From contig OY288246.1 in the NCBI GenBank assembly GCA_958450325.1, positions 38,248,544-38,312,543 on the forward strand: a stretch of 64,000 bases of DNA. Reading direction: 5' to 3'. The notes under the pieces were generated by a model, which saw nothing but the letters and a program-made list of their open reading frames with translations, was not told where the DNA came from and made no database searches. Shown here piece after piece: positions 57,436 through 64,000 of this stretch. The stretch comes from Agrostemma githago. Lineage: Eukaryota > Streptophyta > Magnoliopsida > Caryophyllales > Caryophyllaceae. Every line of letters starts with the position of its first letter. Positions within the stretch are counted from its first letter, which is position 1. Made by a program: the position numbers and the translations under genes.

Positions 57436-57489
57436 GGGCACCTGGCAGCCGCGCTTTGTTTCTTCCTAATTCCCTTCCATTTGTAACCC

Positions 57490-57497
57490 TATAAATA
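57490..57497 (+). promoter_or_regulatory. TATA box of the solo LTR
   Basis: TATAAATA in context CCCTATAAATACTT, matching the minus-strand LTR at 13747-13740. Confidence 0.65.
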
Positions 57498-58517
57498 CTT
57501 ACCTCTTGTATTGTTTATGCATCCTACATTAGTTTTAGCCTCTCTTAAGCCTCTCTGCAAGTTATAAACCCTAGATTTAGTTCCTCACATTAGTTTGAAT
57601 CTCTCTTTAATCCTTAGTTAATCTTAGTTAATCTTAGTTAATTAGTTCTTGTATTAAGAAGATACTTGAAGACTTCTCCAAGATTGACAACCTTGGGATT
57701 ATTTGGGTTTCTCTTTTATGCAAGATATCATCTTTTCATCATCCTATTGTTGGTATAACTTTCTTTTCTCTTGTTTATTGTTATTGAATCAAGTTTGAAT
57801 CTTTACTTAGTGTTTATTGTTATTGTTCTTGTTGATGAATGTTAGGGTTGTGATGTGGTTTTCTCTTGTTATTGTTGTTAGTTCTTCTTTGATTATGAGT
57901 GAGTAGATTACTTGTGGGTTAGTAGGGGGATTAAGGGTAGATTATGGGTGATTAGGGTTTGATTAGGGGTGAAGGGTAAATCCTTATTGTTAGTCACATT
58001 CTTGGCACACCATGTGTTTGTTGTAATGCTTGTTTGGGTTGTAGTGGCCATGCTTCTCATGCTAGTCTTCCTCTACTCATTGTTTGCCTAGTATGTGGAC
58101 ACCCTTGACCACCCAAGTCACCCTACTACACTTATGAACCCGACCTAACCCACCTCTTTTCCATATTTGATTCATCTTGTTAGCTAGTCATCATTTCTTT
58201 AGGTTGATAGTTAGTTGGATTATTAGCATTGTTTAGCATTTCTCTTAGTTTGCTAGTTGGCTTGTGTTTAGTTAGTATTTGATAGTCTAGTTCATCATAG
58301 CTCATCATTAGTCTACTTTCTTCTCCTCTCATCATAATTCATAAATTAGTAGCTCTTTGTGTTTGTTTGGTAGCATAGTCTTGTTTTAGGCCGATTTAGT
58401 CTAAACCTTGCAATACCGTCTCCGTGGACACGACCCGACTTACCCTAACTACCGTTAGGTACTAGCCGGTTATTATTTGGTGGCGGGATCCACAACAAAT
58501 CCCCACCATCACCACCG

Positions 58518-60722
58518 GTGTTAATGCCACCTCAGCATGGTTTGCCTCTGTCACTATACTTAACAACGACCGAGACGACCATGGGCGCTATGCTAGCCCA
58601 GACGGTCGATTCCGAAGAACGGGCTATTTACTACATCAGTAAAAAGTTCTTGGAATACGAATGCAAGTACACAATGCTTGAGAAGACGTGTCTAGCTTTA
58701 GTATGGGCCACTAAAAAGCTCCGACACTACATGCTTAGTCACGAGGTACACGTGCTATCCGAAATGGATCCAATCAAGTATCTGTTCGAAAAGCTCATCC
58801 TCAACGGCCGTATATCCAGATGGACTTTAATGCTAGCTGAGTTCGACCTCAAGTTCGTACCTTTAAAAGCCATCAAGGGCCGGGTAGTAGCAGAATTCCT
58901 CGCCGATAGTCCGATATCCGAGGAAGAACACACCGATACTTGGGCCTTTCCAGATGAAGACATATTCCATACCGACACCGACACATGGGATCTGTATTTT
59001 GACGGAGCATCCAACTTCCGAGGATTTGGTGTCGGGATTTTGCTAATCTCACCACAAGGGGAACACACCCCATTATCCATCAAGCTAGATTTCGACGTGA
59101 CTAACAACGCGGCCGAGTACGAAGCATGCATTCACGGGTTGCAAGCCGCCGCCGACTTAGGAGTAACAAACCTCCGGGTCCACGGTGACTCATCTTTAGT
59201 CATAAATCAAACCCTACAAAAATGGAAGACTCGGAACGCAAATCTCGTGGCTTACCAAGCACGAGTAAGGGTTCTCGAAAAACAATTCCAAAAAGTAGAG
59301 TACATTTATCTACCCCGGGAAGAAAACCAGTTTGCAGATGCTCTCTCAAAATTGGCATCTTTACTGAATATCCCAGCGCATGTAACCAGCATGCCCATTT
59401 GCGTCGAAAGGCGATCAGAGCCGGCATATATCCACGCTATCCAAGATATCGAAATAACTGATCCAGAACCTTGGTATCAGGCTATTCTAACCTACTTAAC
59501 GTCAGGGGAATATCCTCCGGGAGCTGAAAACCGGGCCAAGAAGGCTCTACGAAGATGGGCAACCCAATTCATCCGCACAGACGATGGACAGTTATATAAG
59601 AAGACAGCACATGGGGCTTTACTACTATGCATTGACAAAACTCGAGCCGAAAGAGTCATTGCCGAGGTACATGATGGTGAAAACGGTCCACACACGAACG
59701 CCCATATGTTGGCCCGGAAAATCATGAGACTCGGTTACTTTTGGAATAGCATGGAAACTGACTGTCAGTTGTATGTCAAGCACTGCCATAACTGTCAGAT
59801 TTTCGCCAACGTTCATCATATGCCTTCATCCCTATTATATACAATGACATCACCAAGGCCGTTCTCAACATGGGGAATTGATATAATCGGGAAAGTGAAC
59901 CCTTCCGGGACGAGAGGTCACTGCTTCATCCTAGTGGCTATTGACTATTTCACTAAATGGGTCGAAGCCGAGTCATACCGGATCTTGAATGGCAAACATG
60001 TGGCTAAGTTCATCCAAAATAAAATTATATGTCGATACGGGATTCCGCACGAGTTCATCAGTGATCACGGGACCCATTTCCAAGCTGAAACTGCCACTTT
60101 GCTGGAAAAGTACAAGATCCAAAGGCATACATCGTCACCTTACCGTCCTCAAACAAATGGAGCGGTGGAGGCGGCCAATAAGACAATTGTCACCATTCTT
60201 AAAAAGATGGCTGAGAATTACCGGGACTGGCCCGACAAGATACCCTTTGCCTTATGGGGATATCGGACGTCAATTCGAACTGCAACCGGAGCAACTCCAT
60301 ACTATCTAACATATGGAATGGAAGCAGTCCAGCCAGTCGAGCTAGAAGTACCATCCCTTAGGATTCTGCTCGAGAGCCAGGTACCTGAGGCGGACTGGGT
60401 CCAAGCCCGATATGACTCACTAGTCCTCTTAGACGAACGACGATCCCGGGCTCTGAATAATATTCAGATATATCAGAAAAGGATCCAACGGGCTTTTAAC
60501 AAAAGGGTTAGGCCCAGGAATATCAAAGAGGGCGATCTAGTCCTAAAATCTGTTCGAGCTTTACTACCGGTTGACCCAAGGGGGAAGTTCAAACCTAATT
60601 GGGCTGGGCCATATCTAGTAAAGAAGATTCTTTCAGGAGGAGCAGTAATGCTAACGGACTTGGACGGGAACGAGTTCGTCAACCCAACAAACTTGGACCA
60701 GCTGAAGCGTTACTACCCATAA
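58518..60722 (+). pseudogene. pol: pol part 2: RNase H, archaeal-type RNase H and integrase, Tat lineage
   Basis: Starts immediately after the solo LTR and its TSD. The retroviral-type RNase H remnant (LSLYLTTTETTMGAMLAQT, YYISKKFLEYECKYTMLEKT) lacks an obvious first catalytic Asp. The second, archaeal-type RNase H follows (WDLYFDGASNFRGFGVGILL, NNAAEYEACIHGLQ, VHGDSSLVINQ). The integrase zinc finger has H-x3-H (HTNAHMLARK) and C-x2-C (CHNC). The DDE core has Asp in WGIDIIGKV, Asp in EFISDHGTHF and Glu in NGAVEAANKT. The C-terminal part has KEGDLVLKS and WAGPYLVKKI. Dual RNase H is a Tat hallmark. Reading is open throughout. Confidence 0.92.
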
Positions 60723-60913
60723 ACCCTATCTCAATGTCATTTGCAAAATTTATAAAAAAAATGTCCTTTTATGAATTTTTAAAAATTTTAAGCAAGTCAA
60801 TAAGCTAGGATTATTTATCCTACCGTTGCACATCTCGAATTAATAATCTTGATGTATTTCGAAAAATTGCAAAAATACTTCTGAACTACGGAAGGTTTGA
60901 TTCCATTAATTTT

Positions 60914-60941
60914 GGATACGTAGGCAACCCCTCGAGAGGGT
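60914..60941 (+). other. ACGTAGGCAACCC motif with small stem-loop after integrase
   Basis: GGATACGTAGGCAACCC followed by a CTCGAG palindrome and AGGGT, so CCC and GGG can pair. I recall similar TACGTAGGCAACCC strings downstream of pol in other Tat elements, unchecked. The rest of 60723-61073 is A/T-rich with no gene. Confidence 0.45.
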
Positions 60942-61073
60942 ACAACCATTGCAATAACGAAAAGACGGGAACGGTATTCACTAATATGTCTTTTTATTAT
61001 TTCAAAAAATACATCACAAAAAAAAATCACACCACAAAAATAGTAGTAATACTTAAATAATAAATTTAGGAGA

Positions 61074-61973
61074 CTACTCGTACATTTTTCCTTTCCCTTT
61101 ATCTTTCGGGTCACGTGGAGCCCGAGGCCGACGGTGTGGGGGCGAACGTTCCCTAATCACAAGGGGAATTTCTTTAGTTCGAACCCGCTTCTTCGATTTT
61201 GGGTCGTCCACCATTTGCACCGGTCCAAGCCGAGCCCTAACGGGTTCGGGAAGCCTGTCTCGAGGACCAAGTCGGTCCTTGACCGCCAGCCTTGGCCCTA
61301 GTCTCCTTTCTAATTCCGTCTGGGGGCTCACTTTCCCCCGTGCACCCTTAGTACTGGACCCTTCAGTCTGAGTCCTAGATTTTCCTTTCTGACCTGTCGG
61401 AGTAGCTTCTTCGGCAAAGAAGCTTCTATTATCTTTAGCCTGCTCCCGACGTAACAGGTCATAGGACTCGTCAGTCTTCAAGGCAGCTCGGGTTTTAGCT
61501 GAATCAGCTCTTGTCCATCTCACATAAGAGTCGGATACCCAGATCGAATGAGGATTTCTAGGAACGGGCCAAGTAGCTCGTGTATACCACATTTGCATCC
61601 AGGTGTCACACATTACATCCGTCAACTGAGTAGATTCACTCACGACTGCCTCGATCTCTGGGATTCTTTGCACCCGACCATATTGCCTAAGTATGCGATC
61701 GGGAAAGAGATGGATTGTCTGTCTAAAAGATAAGATTACCTGATATCTAGCCCTATCTCGAGACTCTAAACCGGTCCAAACGTAAATCGGCCACCATGGC
61801 ACGGCCCAGCGGATCAGTAGGCCTCCATGGAAGGATAGCACCTCATCCCAGAATTTTTGGGTATTGAAGCGAGAAAAGGCAATAGCTCGTTTCCTCGCCA
61901 TTACTTGCCTGGGTTGATACCGGCTCACGTCTAGGGGAGGATCCAAGATTGATAGCCTCTCAAACAACCACAG
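61074..61973 (-). CDS. Antisense gene exon 2: plant-mobile-domain-like protein, C-terminal part
   Basis: Encoded opposite to the element, between pol and the 3' LTR. The open frame extends upstream to 61988, but a consensus acceptor (TTTTTCAG) ends at 61974, so the exon should start with LWLFERLSILDPPLD, which resembles the LQLWLFERL-type motif of plant mobile domain proteins. It continues with HGGLLIRWAVPWWPIYVW and a basic, low-complexity tail ending KDKGKGKMYE. Antisense extra reading frames at this position are known in Tat-lineage elements. Function unknown; a role in targeting or regulating the element has been only speculative. Confidence 0.7.
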   Translation of the reverse strand: MWLFERLSILDPPLDVSRYQPRQVMARKRAIAFSRFNTQKFWDEVLSFHGGLLIRWAVPWWPIYVWTGLESRDRARYQVILSFRQTIHLFPDRILRQYGRVQRIPEIEAVVSESTQLTDVMCDTWMQMWYTRATWPVPRNPHSIWVSDSYVRWTRADSAKTRAALKTDESYDLLRREQAKDNRSFFAEEATPTGQKGKSRTQTEGSSTKGARGKVSPQTELERRLGPRLAVKDRLGPRDRLPEPVRARLGPVQMVDDPKSKKRVRTKEIPLVIRERSPPHRRPRAPRDPKDKGKGKMYE

Positions 61974-62164
61974 CTGAAAAACCCGCAAAAAAAATCAAAA
62001 TCGCAAAAATCGTCAAAATCACGTCAAAAAAAAAATGTGAAAAACACGAAAATCGAGAAAACCGCAGAAATCGGGAAAAAGCCGCAAAAACCGGGAAAAT
62101 CGGGAAAAAGCCGCAAAAACCGGAAAAATCGGGAAAAAGCCGAAAAAAATCAAAAACGGCATAC
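61974..62164 (-). other. Predicted 191-bp intron of the antisense gene
   Basis: Minus strand: donor CTACAG|GTATGC (62165/62164), acceptor TTTTTCAG|CTGTGG (61974/61973), phase 0. The intron is T-rich in sense and holds three 29-bp tandem units (62070-62148). Confidence 0.65.
62070..62148. repeat. Tandem 29-bp repeat inside the antisense intron
   Basis: Units at 62070-62098 and 62099-62127 plus a partial one to 62148, built from ATCGGGAAAAAGCCGC and AAAAACCGG words. Related, shorter words extend left to about 62050. Confidence 0.75.
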
Positions 62165-62806
62165 CTGTAGAAGTCGGGTACTCCCAGTCAACCGGACTGA
62201 CGGATCCCTTTTACGATTATCCAAACCCTGGATAATCTCTCCTGTAATCAACTAAGCCGGGCTGTGCTCCGTTTCCATCAGGTCAGCTACAGTGAAAAGT
62301 CTGACATGGCCCATGCAAGATAATAAATCCATATGTCCTTCGAAGGCATAGACATGGAGCATGCAAAAAGTAAAGGCCCTACAGCTGTGAACCGGCCTGA
62401 CCCGGACATCATCTGGATTCATAAATTTTTCAGCTAAATCGATCAAGGAAACGGTATCCCCTTCTAGCATACGGGATACCTCCATATGAGAAAGCCCTAA
62501 GAATTCCCTTAACTTCCTCCTTGGGTCAGGAACTGAAAAAGGGATAGCAGGGCGAAGTATGGGATTCCATCCCCCTGCAGCAGCAATTTCCTCAGGAATA
62601 GGGCAAATTTCTCCTCGAGGAAAACCAAATACATGATAGGTATCGTCCCAATAGGACAGGCAAGCATCCAAGAAGTGACGATCCACTTGCATCTGACGGA
62701 TCACGGACAATTGGGTAACGCCATTCTGATTTAAGATAGCCCTATCGGCATCTCTGAAATATTTGGACCATTCGTGCAGCATTCCAACTAATCGATCGAT
62801 CCCCAT
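62165..62806 (-). pseudogene. Antisense gene exon 1: plant-mobile-domain-like, with one premature stop
   Basis: Starts MGIDRLVGMLHEWSKYF. The motif YWDDTYHVFGFPRGEICPIP resembles the WD..T.TFHFP.GE.T.T segment of plant mobile domain proteins. The frame stops at TAG (62252-62254), but the same phase stays open for 29 more codons up to the donor at 62164, and that stretch (ending STRLLQ) leads into exon 2. The TAG therefore looks like a single nonsense change, possibly from CAG. A TATA box lies about 95 bp upstream of the start codon. Confidence 0.68.
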
Positions 62807-62901
62807 AATTATTTGCCAAAAGAAAGAATAAATTTTTCAGAGTTTATTCTTTTCTTTAAGGAATCGTGGGAATTGTGAAAATTTATGAAGCAAGTAGAGG
62901 G

Positions 62902-62909
62902 TATTTATA
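62902..62909 (-). promoter_or_regulatory. TATA box of the antisense gene
   Basis: TATAAATA on the minus strand, 96-103 bp upstream of the exon 1 ATG. It implies a short 5' UTR and a promoter independent of the LTR. Confidence 0.6.
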
Positions 62910-63436
62910 GCATAAAACCAATTTCTCCTCCTCACCTTAGGATTCCCAATCCTAGAGTATTTAGCATGCGATCCTTATCCTAAGGCTTAGCTAAGTCATC
63001 TCGAGCATTCCTATTCCTTTTCAGAGTAAAAAATTCTCTAATTTTCAAAGACTCCAACAAACTCACAAATTCGAACCTTTTCTCAAAATTTTTATTCCCC
63101 AGCACGAGTCTTTTTTTTTTCCTACAAATATTATGTGCAAAACTTTGCTACTTTGCATAAATGTGTACAGGACGACTCAAACAGGACCATGCAATTTGCA
63201 TAACTCCCCAACGGCATTTAACAAGATGAGCCCACATACAGGCCCATTTTAAGTCTTATGCGACGAGTTCAATTCCCCACGGAGTTATCATCAGCTCAGG
63301 TACATTTCTAGTCTGTGGCCGGCGGGCCCATCACGCAGGTCTAATGGACCTTAAACGACCCGACCGGAAGCTACCGGGTTTTAATCCTTGATTGACCTGG
63401 TAGCTACTCTAACTTTCGCCCTGTCCAATCCTCAGT
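62910..63436 (+). other. Non-coding stretch before the Tat PPT
   Basis: No gene seen. Contains a 7-bp inverted repeat AGCTACC/GGTAGCT (about 63371-63405). No AGGA-loop hairpin is present here, unlike the other elements in the window. Confidence 0.5.
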
Positions 63437-63450
63437 CAGAGTGGGGGCTC
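63437..63450 (+). promoter_or_regulatory. Polypurine tract of Tat element
   Basis: CAGAGTGGGGGCTC immediately before the 3' LTR start TGTAGACACCC. Confidence 0.75.
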
Positions 63451-64000
63451 TGTAGACACCCACATTTTGACTGCCAGATGTCTATAGTAGTTTCCGACAA
63501 ACACCCGATGATGATCGGACGCTAGCATGCTTTAACGTACTCGGAAATGAGCTCGAAATCATGGATATTTAGCTTGGGCTTTTTAAGGAGTACAAATCTC
63601 ACAAAACCAACCTCAAATTCAGGCCCAGTGGGTCGTTTCGAGTCAAATAACACTAATTTGGGTCGAATCCGACACTAGGGGTAAAACCGTCTTTTAGCGA
63701 CCGAGTCAAAACCCGGTCAAAGATATTTCCCGAGATTTGTGGACCGACCGTGGCATCTCACGTGTCCAGTTCTTACCCAAATTCTACAAAAAATCAACTA
63801 CACAAAATAATAAACAAGTCCGTTTAAGGGTAGAATTTGATCTCAAGTAGGAATCCTATCCAAAAACCGATTCAAACACCCAACCGAGTGCAAATACTCG
63901 GCCGAGCAGCACACAACCAGCCGGTTTTTCTTACTTCTTCACCAAGAAAACGGAATTCTTGTTCTTCTCAACTTCTTACCCAAGCGGTAATTCTAACTCA
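63451..64000 (+). repeat. 3' LTR of Tat element, first 550 bp
   Basis: Matches 49380-49929 with about seven substitutions; truncated by the window edge before the TATA box. Confidence 0.93.

Larger units (their letters stand above)
56950..58511 (+). repeat. Solo LTR of the outer Athila-like family, inserted in Tat pol
   Basis: 1562 bp, TGATTAGTG to CACCATCA, with perfect TSD CCACC (56945-56949, 58512-58516). Same family as the LTR at 5154-14277. No PBS or PPT adjoins it, so it is a solo LTR left by LTR-LTR recombination. It lies between RT and RNase H coding sequence. Confidence 0.95.
49380..64000 (+). mobile_element. Tat-lineage Ty3/gypsy element, extends past right edge
   Basis: 5' LTR 49380-51720, PBS 51724, gag-PR 52799-55348, RT 55355-56949, RNase H-integrase 58518-60722, antisense gene 62806-61074, PPT 63437-63450, 3' LTR from 63451 (550 bp visible). 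The visible 3' LTR differs from the 5' LTR at about seven sites. It inserted into the minus-strand Tat pol relic; CATAC (49375-49379) is the expected TSD, with its partner outside. Dual RNase H and an antisense gene between pol and the 3' LTR are known for Tat/Ogre-type elements. A solo LTR splits pol. Confidence 0.9.

Noticed and set aside
56950..58511. Complete Athila-like element or intron within Tat pol
   Set aside because: Only one LTR with a TSD and no internal region; its ends are TG...CA with target duplication, not splice sites.
61074..62806. Host gene on the minus strand
   Set aside because: The plant-mobile-domain-like gene lies wholly between integrase and the 3' LTR of one Tat element, a known place for antisense extra frames, so it belongs to the element.

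Overview
The window is plant nuclear DNA made almost entirely of nested long terminal repeat (LTR) retrotransposons of the Ty3/gypsy superfamily. No host gene, rRNA, tRNA gene or CRISPR array was recognised. Lineages seen: two Athila-like gag-protease elements, a CRM-type (centromeric) chromovirus, a coding-less Tekay-like large retrotransposon derivative (LARD), and a Tat-type element with dual RNase H and an antisense gene. The tRNA-derived primer binding sites (Asp, iMet, and an Arg-type site as in Ogre/Tat), the Tat dual RNase H and the plant-mobile-domain-like antisense gene indicate an angiosperm, probably a eudicot. The CRM element and the nesting depth suggest pericentromeric heterochromatin. 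The species cannot be told from the sequence.

Layout. 1-14277: minus-strand Athila-like element running off the left edge, with gag-protease broken by a frameshift. Its 5' LTR (5154-14277) is split by a complete plus-strand Athila-like element at 5299-12783 (TSD CACAC). 14278-17331: relics of LARD-family LTRs. 17478-47023: CRM-like element (TSD AAATG, 716-bp LTRs). Its reverse transcriptase is interrupted at 20265-44125 (TSD CCAAG) by a tandem LTR-int-LTR-int-LTR-int-LTR array of the LARD. 47029-48245: 3' part of a diverged Tat LTR, abutting an opposite-strand Tat pol relic (48246-49379). 49380 to beyond 64000: Tat element with 5' LTR, gag-PR, RT, RNase H-integrase, an antisense two-exon gene and the start of the 3' LTR. 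A solo Athila-like LTR (56950-58511, TSD CCACC) splits its pol between RT and RNase H.

Chronology. The Tat and LARD relics are oldest. LTR differences are about 7 in 550 visible bp for the Tat element, 7 in 1217 for the inner Athila-like element and 4 in 716 for CRM. The LARD array sits inside CRM and its units are almost identical, so it is the youngest large insertion. Only the CRM and Tat elements carry recognisable RT and integrase. The LARD and, as far as visible, both Athila-like elements would depend on enzymes supplied in trans.

Most interesting signals: (i) a hairpin with an AGGA (once GGA) loop, 5-8 nt upstream of a polypurine tract, in Athila-like, Tekay-like and CRM-like elements, with unrelated stems around the same loop; (ii) two sets of three hairpins with conserved loops and changing stems in the Athila-like 3' non-coding regions; (iii) clusters of TCCCG-N2-CGGGA inverted half-sites 55 bp upstream of the LTR TATA box; (iv) the 23.9-kb tandem LARD array; (v) the antisense plant-mobile-domain-like gene with its own TATA box and intron.
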